Source: Zopfochytrium polystomum
Lineage: Eukaryota > Chytridiomycota > Chytridiomycetes > Chytridiales > Chytridiaceae
Direction of reading: 5' to 3'
DNA length: 64,000 nt
Assembly: GCA_025765615.1 (NCBI GenBank)
Contig: JAIVFJ010000066.1
Span: forward strand, 1 to 64,000
Positions 10,501-19,524 of the stretch are shown piece by piece (within the stretch, counting starts at the first letter, position 1; every line of letters begins with the position of its first letter). The translations under genes were made by a program, and so were the position numbers. The notes under the pieces were generated by a model that saw nothing but the letters and a program-made list of their open reading frames with translations, had not been told where the DNA came from and did no database searches.

Positions 10501-11146
10501 CTTTGCAACCTATGGCTTCAATCCAAGAGGAGATCTTCTGGGACAAGAGACCCTATCCAATGTCCAAGCTCCTGCTGCGGCTTCACACTTACATAAGCTC
10601 AAGATCATCAACTCCTTCCTGGACTCCACCCTGAAGCAAGCCCAAGAAGATGCCTCAAGATTTGCCAACACTCACAGAATGGACCATGACCTTGCTGTGG
10701 GTCAGCAAGTTTGGCTTCTGAGGAAGAACTTGCAGACCAAAAGACCAAGTCCCAAGCTAGACAACCTCAAGTTGGGTCCTTTCAAGATCTTGGAGCAAAT
10801 CAATCCAGTCACCTTCAAGCTGGATCTCCCTGCATCCATGAAGATCCACCCAGTTTTCCATGTCAGCCTTTTAGAGAAGTTTGTGGCCAATTCCATTCCA
10901 GGCAGAGTTGTTCCTCCTCCTCCTCCAGTTGAGGTAGAAGGTGAAGAGGAATTTGAGGTTGAACAAATCTTGGATGCCAAGTGGTTTGGAAGAACACTCA
11001 AGTTCCTTGTTAAGTGGAAAGGTTACTCAGATGCTGACAACACCTGGGAGCCTCAGTCAAACCTCACTCACTGCCAAGACCTTCTGCTCGAGTTCAAGAC
11101 CAGGTACCCCACCAAGTTGCAGAAGAGGCCTAAAAGGGGGAGATGA
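7427..11146 (+). CDS. pol: gypsy Pol polyprotein with chromodomain
   Basis: About 1240 aa. Domains in order: aspartic protease (active site LIDSGSS near residue 78), reverse transcriptase with FVKKKDGGLRPCVDYRDLN and the YLDD catalytic box near residue 490, RNase H (ETDASDYALG), integrase with an HHCC zinc finger near residue 812 and a DDE core (D near 882, D of VSDRGPQF near 942, E of QTERTN near 979), and a C-terminal chromodomain (FLVKWKGYSDADNTWEP). The first in-frame codon at the given start is GTG and the frame is open back to 7379, so the protein is most likely made by -1 frameshifting from gag. The TGA stop at 11144-11146 abuts the right LTR. A chromodomain usually steers integration to marked chromatin. 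Confidence 0.95.
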   Translation: MFLLWLQGACCQGLPKEEAPKLPGPGSLRGNSLDPPPSCPCFITTTSTTNTSDSKPHQLTMDVKIQLSPKSTITTKALIDSGSSCNIIDATLAKSCAIPTIKKSTPLKVHFANHALFKEISHETKLNLHIQDFPPSMVNLEVLDLGSPTFSVILGLPWLQAQNPAIDWVTGQVQPPPIGTVTQNSSQAPKSHALKPLIQDSQPAKTQVPQFTVHSQDSSRAHRAHSHGHDSCSQNPQSKIQVPQFTVHIQDSSSTAHSLCQEQNSQSKIQESQFPVKNSSPTAEEHDNLDPSDLLLASKLPKEYLPYADVFSKTKADLLPAQRPYDCEIPLKDETCSPPFKPLYHLSPPEAKALQEYIEEMLSKGFIQPSKSPAGAPIFFVKKKDGGLRPCVDYRDLNEMTVKNRYPLPLISELLDKLSHARIFSKIDLRGAYNLVRIKPQDQWKTAFRCKYGHFEYLVMPFGLTNAPAIFQGMMNDIFRDILDLFVIVYLDDILVFSSDTASHMGHVKTVLERLRQHHLYAKLEKCEFHKTSIEFLGFIVSDKGISMAPDKIQTILEWKAPNSIKDVQSFLGFCNFYRTFIANYSAIAKPLTDLTKKTTKFEWTPAAEQAWLALKTATTSAPLLKHVDPLLPFTLETDASDYALGAVLSQPSSQDPSAPLHPVAYYSRKLNSAECNYTVHDKELLAIVEAFKFWRHYLAGSKGISVYSDHKNLTFFRARRLLKQRHARWAELLSEYDFKLCYSPGHLNTVADALSRRTDLAPEGGDGFTPPSKTHLSLLPDSVWAHAISKDPKPHKIQISQEEEKLEILKTRHDAATAGHPGEHKTYELVSRDFYWPGMRKYIKNYVSSCETCQRNKSSRHKPYGLLEPLPIAISPWSSISMDFIVKLPPSHGFDSILVVICRRTKLAHFIPCTENIDAQGTADLFLQHIFRLHGLPQSIVSDRGPQFRSQFWKALTAALGIKSQLSTAYHPQTDGQTERTNQTLEQYLRCYVSYQQDDWPTLLPLAEFALNNSLHSNTQLSPFFATYGFNPRGDLLGQETLSNVQAPAAASHLHKLKIINSFLDSTLKQAQEDASRFANTHRMDHDLAVGQQVWLLRKNLQTKRPSPKLDNLKLGPFKILEQINPVTFKLDLPASMKIHPVFHVSLLEKFVANSIPGRVVPPPPPVEVEGEEEFEVEQILDAKWFGRTLKFLVKWKGYSDADNTWEPQSNLTHCQDLLLEFKTRYPTKLQKRPKRGR
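11132..11146 (+). other. gypsy polypurine tract
   Basis: AAAAGGGGGAGATGA immediately before the right LTR, the primer for plus-strand synthesis. It overlaps the last codons of pol. Confidence 0.8.
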
Positions 11147-11499
11147 TGTTATGAATCACCCTCTGGAAACCTCTGGAACCTTCTAGAACATTCCTTCATG
11201 GAACCTTCTGGAACCTTCTGGAACCTTCTAGAACATTCCTTCATGGAACCTTGTGGAACCTTCTGGAACCTTCTTTGCTTTCCTGACTTGTCTTGTTGTC
11301 ATTGGTATCATTGGTATCATTGCATTACTAATTGCTCTTTCTGGAACTTTCTTGGAGTCTTGACAAGGAACACTCTCAAAAGGTATAAAAGGGGAATGGG
11401 GGACCTGTCCCATCCCTCAAGTGAATTATTGTTTCCAATACAATCATCACTCCTCTCAGTTCCTTGTCTGCCTTGTCCTGTCCTGCCCTGTTCCTGACA
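11147..11499 (+). repeat. gypsy right LTR (353 bp)
   Basis: Same ends as the left LTR but 35 bp longer, from a tandem duplication in the GGAACCTTCT region. Its phased pentamer arrays are at 11175-11194, 11200-11239 and 11245-11274, giving 18 units against 12 in the left LTR. Confidence 0.93.
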
Positions 11500-11940
11500 C
11501 AAGTGCCAAACTGCAGACAAATCCTCCCAAAATTCTGTCTGCCCAAATTCCAACACAAGGCGCGACAAAGGCGGAAGAAAGGCCGGACAAAGTATCTATT
11601 ATGATTATGATTAGTCTGTGTGTGAATGTCTTCACATCTCAAACGAAGTTTGATGATACTCTGCCATCAGAGTCGCAGCACCCTCAGCCTCTTAACTCCT
11701 CGAACAACACAACTACCGCCAAGCGTCCCAGATCCGGCGGCATTTCGGCCGAAAATATTTGGCACCTTTTCGTTCTCATGTCCAAGACCTGCATTCCCCA
11801 GGGGCTTCCCTGAAACAGAGACATGCGGCAACCGTGAAGGGTGGATGTTAAAAACTTTCGGAAAGGGTATAAGCTCATTTTGAGCACGTGGTTGGTGGAA
11901 AGCCGCAGCCTCGAGGCTGTGTCTCCTTGACCTTCTTCCC

Positions 11941-13166
11941 TCACAGAGCAACAAGCCGCGACCAAGTCCAACACCTCAAAGTTTGCTTCAGTTCTCGTTT
12001 CATCGATGCATGTGTAAGCTGTGGTTTCAAACACTGCAAGGTCAATGGCCCGCATCGTTCCAGAATCACCGCACCGTCTGTGGCACGGACTACGCGGACA
12101 GACTTCTGTTCATCTCCAAAGAGCATCTCGACAGAAAACACGCCGGCCCCGAAAGTGCTGCGTCCCCATCTTCCGCCCTCGACATATCGGGTAATCTTAA
12201 TAGCTCTGACAAAGGCGATCTCGTGAGAACTCGCTGCTCCGCTTCTGTCCAGCACCGGTATCAACCGAAAGGCCACCACGTGAACGCTCTCGTCGGATTC
12301 CCAGTCCGTCACGCTGAACCAGAGCCACGCAGAGCCGTCGGGCGCCGCAGAGGTGCAGAACCGCAGCGCGTGGTGCATCGCCAGCAACGCCTGCAGCGCG
12401 GCTCCCGAGCCAGCGGGCATGGCACAACGGGAACGAAGTCGGCGGCCGCGCTGTCCCATATGAGCATGTCCAGCGAAACGCGGTAGGACTCTCTGTCGAA
12501 GAAGTAGCGCACGAGGAAGTCGGTTCCCGGTATCGAGGTGATTCGGTCAGAGGGCTGGCTTGACAAAGTGCTTGTCGTCGGGAGCCATATGCGCTCGCCG
12601 CTGTGGATGTCGAGCCAGTTCCATTCGTCGCTCATTGGCGGGAGTTGCATATTCCCTCCCATCAGAATGCCCGCTCGGTCCTTTAGAATACATGGACAAA
12701 GCAGCCGCACTCCCACGCCGCGGGTCAAGCTATACAGCATGGTGATCCCGACAACGCGTCGATTCACTGCGGATTGCTGACGCGGTGGCCAAGCTGGATC
12801 ACCCAGCTGTATCCTCCGCAGTGGCGTTGACTCTTGGATCTCAAACGCTTGCCGCCCCTCATCGCCCATCGGGCATTCGGGTGACGAGCGAGTCTGCAGA
12901 GGCGGATCGACGCGGAGCACAAGATTTCGCAGGCCACGCAGACCGAACGTGCGGTTTGGTGTGAGCGGCAAGTTTGCGGCGCGTGCGATGTCGGCAAGAC
13001 GGTTGACCCAGAGCGACTGAGATTCGAGTATCAGAGAGCGGAGGAATCGGCAGGACCGGGAGAGGCGCAAGAGGCTGACAACGTCCGCTAGTCTGGCGAC
13101 GTCTAGGATGATTGCAACCGGGAGCGAGAGAAGCCTCAAGCTCAACTCGACTGCGAAGTGCGACAT
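11941..13166 (-). CDS. F-box-like protein with a frame break
   Basis: F-box proteins bring substrates to SCF ubiquitin ligases. The first frame (12309-13166) starts with an F-box-like helix set (LPVAIILDVARLADVVSLLRLSRSCRFLRSL, about residues 15-55, given here in short as LPVAIILDVA to FLRSL). A likely continuation lies in another frame at 11941-12459 (includes LWFSVTDWESDESVHVVAFR) and ends at a TGA at 11941. The switch is near 12420-12430. A one-base indel explains it; a 36-nt GT-AG intron also fits but is shorter than other introns here. The two halves read as one protein of about 400 aa. No known C-terminal domain is visible. Confidence 0.5.
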
Positions 13167-13408
13167 TCCTGTTTTGACAAGGGCTGGTGCGAACGACAGG
13201 CAACCGTACTTCGCACCTTTTCCCTATCGGATGTCCCAACGACGGCGGCGAAGTCGAATATGATGACGAGTTCCTTATTGCTCAACTACAGCCCGATCCC
13301 TCTCCGGCTGGAATGCGCCAACCAGCAAGGAGCGTAGATGAAGAATAGCAAGGCATCAAACAAAAATTGTTTCTTGCAACCACACGCAACATCACAATCC
13401 TCTCAAAT

Positions 13409-15736
13409 TCACTCCACCATATTCAGCATCAGGGCCTGAAGCGAAGGGCCATCTCCAGTGCGAGTGGACATATCCTCATACATGGTCCCGCGGACAACCT
13501 CAGCGCGCGCAACGGTGCCAACGGCCACTTGGCCGTCGCGTAAAGCGGCGTCATCGACAACGAGGAAGACCGGGGCGTCGGTCGTCCCGGTGAAGTTCTT
13601 GTGCAGGTCGCGGACAGCGTCGGAGGAAAGGTCGTCGAGCTGTACAGCGGGGTTCCGGTCGATCACAAAGAGCACCGGGCGCGGAAAGTGAAACGGAAAA
13701 GTTCGATCGAACCGGCCCGCCGAGCAGACGCTGCATCCGCTGCCGAGCGTCGGCGGACTTGACGCTGGCCGTGCGGTAGACGATGGTGGGAGGAAAGGCG
13801 CCCGCGGCCAGGCAGGCGTGTTGGGAGACGGCGGCGGGCGAGAGTCGCTGCTCTGCTGCAGCTTCGGCTTGCAACCCATATCGTGGGGAGCTGAGCAGGA
13901 GGAGATGGCCGGAAGCGGCCCACTCTGCGTCGGCGACGTAAATGTCCATTTCGACGGGGATGCCGTGCGCGCGTAGAACGGCCGCCCAGTCTGCGTGCTC
14001 TGGAGGCTTTCCAGCACCATCGGACGCGGTGTGAATCCTATGGCTGTCACTGGACTCTCTTTGACGTCACGGAGCATTTCCTCAAATTTAACATCGGAAG
14101 ACGTGTCGGTGCGGATGTTGATCATATCGTACGTCTTTATGTAAACTCCGTCCGGGCCGAGCTCCATGATGTGCATGGCGCGACTGTGCGGAGATAAAAA
14201 GCGCGAAGTCGAGATGCCCGACGCCGCATCGAATTTGGTGACGAAAGCCTTTGCGTCTCTTTCGTTGCCGTCGCCATCTGTATCTGGCTCATCTTTGCGC
14301 TCCTTGTCTCTTTTCTCTAAGAATGCACGACAGACATCAGCCTGGCCGCATTCTGCAGCAACAGGAAGTATAAAGGCCGTGCTGCGAGAGGGCTCGAGGG
14401 ACAAGTTTATGCGATCGGGGGCCAGGCGCGCCAGCACACGAAAAAACTCTGGCTTGCGCGCGTACGAAACGATCTCGGCGAGCGACATGAGGCTCTCCGG
14501 GCCGAGGGCAGCGGCGCGGATCTGCCGATCTACAAGAAACTCGAAAACCGCGACAGCGTTAGTACGCAAGGCAGCCAGGCAGGCGAGGAACCCAGGGGTT
14601 AGGGTCAGCGTCATGTAAAGGATTCCGTGCATCTCGAGCATGTTTTCTTCTTCTTCGGCCGGAGTTTCGAATTTCAGTCCGAGGGACTCGAGCGCGCGAA
14701 GCATCTCAATATCACCGGTGCTCGCCGCCAGCTCCCATGCGCCTTCACCAAATGCCTCGCCGGCGACGGTTCGGAGCGAAGCTAGCAGCTCGTGGTGACC
14801 GTAGGCGCGCGCGATCGAAAAAGCCAATGGACCTTCGGCGTCGTCGAACGCAGAATCTGAATGGCTGCGGCTCTCGATCAAACAATCTACGACATCCTTT
14901 CGGCCGAGGACCGTGGCTGTCTGCAGCAGCTGCAGCGGCTTGAGTTTGGGGAGCCAGCCGCTTTGCTGCGCGATCCGAAGGACGTCAACAGCAACGTCGA
15001 AACGGAGGAAGTTGAGCAACGCGATGACGTCAAACCAGGCGGGTAAAGAACGCGCGATCGCTCTCACTCTGCAAAAAAAAGGCAATTCTCTTATCAGGCA
15101 TACCTTGCCATCCAGAAGCCGCATCGGAGAACTTGGATTTGGCTGACTCGACTTCAGTCGGATCCGCCAGCACGCCACGGAGGGGGAACTCGGCCACAAA
15201 GTCCGGCGACTGCAGCAGGGCAGCGAAAAGTGTCTGTGGGGTCGCTCGGCCACTGAGTGAGATCGAGATTCGGGTGGTGGGAACGCACCAGGGCAAGAAG
15301 CCATATCCAGATCCAAAGGCTGGAACCCGCGTGTCTTGCGCCGAGCGCTGTAAGGTGCGGCAAGTAGATGCGAGGCGGGCCAGGATGGTCCACGACAGCG
15401 CACACGCCAGGGCGACGGCGCTAACCCTGGCGTATTGACAAAGCCACTGGACATATCGAGTCGACCATGCTGCGAAGCGCAGGACAACGCCGTTCCGCCA
15501 GAGACCGAAGCGGCATTGACGACCGCCCCGAGCTCAACCAGCAACATGACCGCCTCCAGCTGACCGTGCAGCGCTGCAGCTCCTGAGTTCAAGAGGATTC
15601 TGACTGCGTCCAGCGATCCTGATGCGGCCGAACAATGAAGCGAGGGTGTTCCTTCACAATCATTGCGAACGTGCGCTGCGGTAATTCGAAAGCACTTGCG
15701 CTGACGCAAAGGAATGGCTGGTCGCAGGCGAGACAC
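13409..15736 (-). CDS. ankyrin-like repeat protein, frame breaks likely
   Basis: A 775-aa open frame. Residues about 30-100 look like an ankyrin pair (GTPSLHCSAASGSLDAVRIL) and residues about 230-450 form a helical solenoid with repeated AxxxGxxEMLRAL-like units. The ending RTGDGPSLQALMLNMVE is in this frame. Parts of the frame are proline- and serine-rich nonsense. In the middle (about 13720-13990) a neighbouring frame reads better (MDIYVADAEWAASGHLLLL), and so does a second one at about 15030-15300 (LQSPDFVAEFPLRGVLADP). The true protein therefore probably switches frame at about 15.1, 13.99 and 13.72 kb, either through short introns or indels. The start is uncertain. Confidence 0.45.
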   Translation of the reverse strand: MSRLRPAIPLRQRKCFRITAAHVRNDCEGTPSLHCSAASGSLDAVRILLNSGAAALHGQLEAVMLLVELGAVVNAASVSGGTALSCASQHGRLDMSSGFVNTPGLAPSPWRVRCRGPSWPASHLLAAPYSARRKTRGFQPLDLDMASCPGAFPPPESRSHSVAERPHRHFSLPCCSRRTLWPSSPSVACWRIRLKSSQPNPSSPMRLLDGKVCLIRELPFFCRVRAIARSLPAWFDVIALLNFLRFDVAVDVLRIAQQSGWLPKLKPLQLLQTATVLGRKDVVDCLIESRSHSDSAFDDAEGPLAFSIARAYGHHELLASLRTVAGEAFGEGAWELAASTGDIEMLRALESLGLKFETPAEEEENMLEMHGILYMTLTLTPGFLACLAALRTNAVAVFEFLVDRQIRAAALGPESLMSLAEIVSYARKPEFFRVLARLAPDRINLSLEPSRSTAFILPVAAECGQADVCRAFLEKRDKERKDEPDTDGDGNERDAKAFVTKFDAASGISTSRFLSPHSRAMHIMELGPDGVYIKTYDMINIRTDTSSDVKFEEMLRDVKESPVTAIGFTPRPMVLESLQSTQTGRPFYARTASPSKWTFTSPTQSGPLPAISSCSAPHDMGCKPKLQQSSDSRPPPSPNTPAWPRAPFLPPSSTARPASSPPTLGSGCSVCSAGRFDRTFPFHFPRPVLFVIDRNPAVQLDDLSSDAVRDLHKNFTGTTDAPVFLVVDDAALRDGQVAVGTVARAEVVRGTMYEDMSTRTGDGPSLQALMLNMVE

Positions 15737-15882
15737 TTTTCTCTGGGTGACTCAGCGTGAGTGTCTCTCCCACCTTCCACAAAACCTGCCCACCAGCAGC
15801 CACTGCACTGCAGCCAGCTCGCCCTATGCCGGCGACCCTCAGACCATCTCGCCACTCCACTACCTGCTCCTGCATCAGCACC

Positions 15883-16572
15883 ATGATCACTAAAACCACC
15901 ACCGTCACAACAGCCAAAACCAACGCCAAAGGCGCTTCTGCCGTGCACAAAGCTACTCGGCCGAGCTTGCTTGTCGCCGCCACCTTTCTCGCTGTTGCAA
16001 CCTCGTTACCCTCCGCCGTCCTCGCCTTCCCGAGCAACTTCTCTTTACCCGCTCCAACCTCCTCCTTCCCAATCGGCGTTCGCCTCATTATCGATTCAGA
16101 GGTCTCCACCGTCTACGCACCAAGCCTCATCGCCGTCGCCTCCCTCGGCCCCAGCGAGCAGCTTTTGCTAGCCGTGCTTGTCGTGGCCGCCGGCTTTTGT
16201 GCCGCCTATTTGTCGGTCCAGACCGAGGGCGCAAGCCTGCTTCTCCCCAGCACACCCAGCCAAGAATACGATGCAGTTGCTGCAAATGACGATGGCAGCG
16301 AATCGGGCCTCGCCGACTGGAACTGCCTGACGAACTGCATCGCAAAGATGCCATGGGCCCTGCGGAACCCCAAATGGCTGTCTCTGCTCTTGGCTACCTT
16401 GGCCCTCGATATTTTTTGCTTCGGATCTCTGGTCTCCTTCATTATTTCCGTTCCTTCCAGTCCAGGTTTCCCCACCTACCTCATTTTCGCCTGCGCGATC
16501 GCTCTCATTCTTCCCCGCAGGACTCGAACCTGCGCACCCAAAGAGGAACAGATTTCGAGTCTGTTGCCTTAA
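15883..16572 (+). CDS. multi-span membrane protein, 3' end in tRNA-Ser relic
   Basis: 229 aa from the ATG at 15883; an upstream ATG at 15757 is in frame but adds a low-complexity lead. Hydrophobic segments: LLVAATFLAVATSLPSAVLA (signal peptide or TM1), LLLAVLVVAAGFCAAYL, LLLATLALDIFCFGSLVSFI and YLIFACAIALIL. The last 15 codons are read from the antisense strand of a tRNA-Ser-like sequence, so the natural C-terminus is probably lost. No known family recognised. The gene diverges from the ankyrin-like gene on the minus strand. Confidence 0.5.
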   Translation: MITKTTTVTTAKTNAKGASAVHKATRPSLLVAATFLAVATSLPSAVLAFPSNFSLPAPTSSFPIGVRLIIDSEVSTVYAPSLIAVASLGPSEQLLLAVLVVAAGFCAAYLSVQTEGASLLLPSTPSQEYDAVAANDDGSESGLADWNCLTNCIAKMPWALRNPKWLSLLLATLALDIFCFGSLVSFIISVPSSPGFPTYLIFACAIALILPRRTRTCAPKEEQISSLLP

Positions 16573-16590
16573 CTGCTCGGCCACGTTGTC
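16511..16590 (-). pseudogene. tRNA-Ser(CGA) relic, 3' acceptor strand missing
   Basis: The minus strand matches the intact tRNA-Ser at 2090-2171 through acceptor strand GACAACG, D-arm, anticodon loop CTCGAAA (CGA), variable arm and T-arm GCAGGTTCGAGTCCTGC. The 3' acceptor strand should be CGTTGTC but reads GGGGAAG. That position is where the plus-strand membrane-protein gene ends. Confidence 0.7.
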
Positions 16591-16735
16591 CACAGGGACA
16601 GCAGAGCACTGTAACTGTATTATCGCTCTATGCTACGCAACTGTTGGCAGAAAGCCCTCACCTGGAGTGAACTGCAGTGTCATGAGACAGCCAAACAGAA
16701 GCCAAGCGTCCTGAGACATCCAACCACAGTCCTAA

Positions 16736-17100
16736 AGTTAGGTGCAGCTAGTAGCAAGAGGTACAAGACAGACCTGATCCCAGTGTGACTGTCAGTTATC
16801 ACTCTACACAATCCCCTTGCTGAGAGAGAGCCATTGCTGGTGCAGACCCAGGCGCTGGCTCGTGCTGTTGATAAATATTTCTGAGTAAAGTGGAAAGGAA
16901 AGCCAGTGAAACCACTTGTTCTCCTCCTCTCCCAAGAGATAATTTTAGGAGAGGTGTTTCCCCCCACATCAGTCACCCTCGCCTAGCGACATTTCAGTGT
17001 GCAAGGCATCATTATAACCCTGTCTCAGTTATTCATACTAGGGATTTTCAACCTCTTCAAGCTCAGGAACAGGAACACCCAGAAACACACAAAACATACA
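16736..17100 (+). repeat. diverged LTR of family B
   Basis: Aligns by eye with the solo LTR at 17997-18409 (shared blocks: GCAAGAGG..ACAAGACAGACC, GTGACTGTCAGTTATC, GTGGAAAGGAAAGCCAGTG, AGTCACCCTCGCCTAGCGAC). It is clearly older and its ends are blurred. Confidence 0.6.
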
Positions 17101-17996
17101 TGTCCGCCTACTTCAGTGAGGCGCAAGTCAAGGGTACTGCTCTCCTGTCCTTGGCCATGAATTGAATTCAAGGTACAGGGCTTGCAGCAGGGTATGCACG
17201 CTTTTGTGTCCCAAGCCCAGTCACAAGTTGAAATAAGTGTGAGCCATTGTGATCCCCAGTTTCCTGCGCAAAAGAGACAGGCTCTGTCTCCTGATGGTGC
17301 TCTTTTGATATTGTTGATTGTTGTAAGCAGCTATCTGGTTGTGTGAGATCTCCATGGTCAATTTAGACAGAAGCTATAGTCCAAGTGGACCCACAAGGCA
17401 TACAACTGCGATTTACGCAGCAATTGTCCCAATTCAATCATGAAGGTAGCCATAGCAGAAGGTTCTGGGCAAAGTAATTCTTTCTTGGAGCATGGCCAGG
17501 GGCCACCATCTGGGCTAAAGCAAAAATTTCCACTGGATTGTGTGCCACCAGGTGGTTAAGTCTGGCCAAATTCATCCAAATTTGGCATGGCATGTCCTGT
17601 GGGCCAAAATGCGGTGTATCCTTGACAAGGCTCATTTTCCATCTGCTCCTGCTGATACATGTTTGATTCAACTTGGGGATGTCCAAAAAAGAAGGCAGAA
17701 ACGACAAGGAATAGATGCACCAACTAGTTGGGAGGGTGGGGAGCAAGCGATGTGGTGTAAGATTTTTCTATAGAGTTTTGTTACATTGCCCATTACATCA
17801 CCCTTCACACCACCCCTTTATTAGCCCAGCTGGTGGCCATAATTGCTTTTAGAGAAGAAAGAATGCCACTTGGCTCCAGCATGCTTCCAATGAACGCGCA
17901 CGGTCAGAACCACAACCAACAGATGTTGGAGTACGCTTCTGGAGTGCGTAACCTTGTGGAAAAGCCTTTTGAGCTGCAGAGGGTGGATGACTCAAG
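17101..17996. other. repeat-island DNA, no intact gene
   Basis: Open frames are short and on both strands (77 aa plus at 17540-17773, 102 aa minus at 17438-17746). None has a recognised domain. Confidence 0.35.
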
Positions 17997-18409
17997 TGTT
18001 AGGCGGAACTGACTGGTTAGCAGCAAGAGGCACAAGACAGACCCAAACCTATTGTGACTGTCAGTTATCATTCTCACAATGGCCATGGGAGAGCGAGCCA
18101 CCGCCAATGCAGACCTCGGCGCTGGCTTGTGCTGTTGACAAATACTCCAAGTATTAAGTGGAACGGAAACCCAGTGTCAACAGTTTTCCTCCTCCTCTGC
18201 TCAAGCACATAATATTGGAGAGGTTTTTACCCTGTGCCAGTCACGCTTGCCTAGCAACTATTATAGCGTGCATATCATCATAATGTATCAATTATTCATA
18301 ACAGAGTTTTTTCTCTTTCTCTCCAAGTTGGGGAGAAGAACCACACACAAACACACTTCTCCACTTCATTCACTCCTTCCACTCACTCACTCAGAGTACA
18401 CTGTTTACA
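17997..18409 (+). repeat. solo LTR of family B with TSD TCAAG
   Basis: 413 bp, TGTTAGGCGGAACTG to ACTGTTTACA, flanked by TCAAG at 17992-17996 and 18410-18414. It is the reference copy here for a family with partial copies at 16736-17100, 19096-19483, 28735-28890 (inverted) and 37660-37775. Confidence 0.85.
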
Positions 18410-18720
18410 TCAAGTGTTGTGGTTGCTGGCGATTATGTCACGAGTAATGTGTTGTGTGAGTGGTGTCAATGTTGCGGATCAATGACTGCGGTGTCAGTGG
18501 TTCCCGACCTGGTGTTGCTAAGGTGCGCTTGCTGCTGTTGGGGATTGAGACGGACAGTCAATGTGCTTGTTTTTCATGTGTGGGTGCGCTGTTTCCAACT
18601 TGCTTAACTGCTGAGGGTTGCCCAGCTGTCCCCTTTAAATTGGGAGGCAGTGGCACCGCCTGGGAGTCATCTCTGAGTCACAGTACCTGGGAGGCACAGA
18701 GTCGGGAGAGGTTCAGGTGG

Positions 18721-18975
18721 TGTTAGTTTTGTGTCTTTTGAGGTAAGCAGTGAGCAGGAGCTTTGACCTGACACTGTGGTGCACGGGGCACCTTGTGCAA
18801 GGATGACTTGCAGCATTTTGCAAGTGATGGTCCTTGTAACAGTTTTGTATAAAGACAAACACAAGACCGACAGGAGCCAAACTCAACCTCCCATCACCAC
18901 CACCTTCAGTAGTGCACTACCTCCATCTCCACGGCAGCACAACCCACAGACAATCCACCCCAACGAATTCTTTCA
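18721..18975 (+). repeat. solo LTR of family A with TSD GGTGG
   Basis: 255 bp, TGTTAGTTTTG to GAATTCTTTCA, flanked by GGTGG at 18716-18720 and 18976-18980. Same family as the paired LTRs at 25815-26042 and 31753-31978. It ends 43 bp from the 3' end of tRNA-Ala. Confidence 0.87.
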
Positions 18976-19017
18976 GGTGGCGTTGCTGGGAGACATAATG
19001 ACACCCTACTCCAGCAA

Positions 19018-19089
19018 TGGAGGTAGTGGGGCTCGAACCCACGGCATCTCGCATGCAAAGCGAGCTATCTACCACTGATATATACCCCC
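19018..19089 (-). tRNA. tRNA-Ala(TGC)
   Basis: A 72-nt cloverleaf on the minus strand. Acceptor GGGGGTA/TACCTCC with one wobble, discriminator A, D-arm TATCAGTGGTAGATA, anticodon loop TTTGCAT (TGC, alanine), T-arm GTGGGTTCGAGCCCCAC. LTR sequences flank it on both sides. Confidence 0.87.
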
Positions 19090-19095
19090 CCTTAT

Positions 19096-19483
19096 AGAGG
19101 CACAAGACAGACCTGAACCTACTGTGACTGTCAGTTATTGTTCCACACAATGCCCATGGGGAGAGCAAGCCACTGCCAATGCAGACCTGGGCGCTGGCTT
19201 GCACTGTTGACAAATCCTCTGAGTTTTAAGTGGAACAGAAACCCAGTGTAAACAGTTTCTTCCTCCTCCGCTCAAGCAGATAATATAGGAGAGGTTTTTA
19301 CCCTGTGCCAGTCACGCCCCCCTAGCGACTATTACAGCATGTAGATCATAATTATGTATCAATTATTTATAGCAGAGTTTTTTTTCTCCTTCTTTCCAAG
19401 TTGGGGAGGAGGACCCACCCACAAACACACATCTCCACTTTATTCACTCCTTCCACTCCCTCACTCAGAGTAGACTGTTTACA
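19096..19483 (+). repeat. 5'-truncated LTR of family B abutting tRNA-Ala
   Basis: Matches the solo LTR at 17997-18409 from the GAGGCACAAGACAGACC block to the terminal CTGTTTACA. The first 25-30 bp are missing, cut off at the tRNA 5' flank. Confidence 0.75.
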
Positions 19484-19524
19484 GGAGAGACTGTCCTCAT
19501 CTTGTGTTTGTCATGACTCTTCAA

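Larger units (their letters stand above)
6230..11499 (+). mobile_element. complete Ty3/gypsy chromovirus retrotransposon
   Basis: The 5270-bp element is bounded by LTRs of 318 and 353 bp that start TGTTATG and end CTGACA, with a perfect 5-bp target-site duplication CAAGT at 6225-6229 and 11500-11504. Inside are gag with a zinc knuckle and pol in the order protease, reverse transcriptase, RNase H, integrase, C-terminal chromodomain. The chromodomain and the self-priming signature place it near the Tf1/sushi group of fungal chromoviruses. Both ORFs are open over their whole length and the TSD is perfect, so the insertion looks young, although the LTRs differ by a 35-bp duplication and a few point changes. 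Confidence 0.95.

Noticed and set aside
15074..15110. 35-nt intron with TTTTTTTTGCAG acceptor in the ankyrin-like gene
   Set aside because: Removing it leads to a stop in each upstream frame tried; a 37-nt version works but uses an unlikely acceptor.
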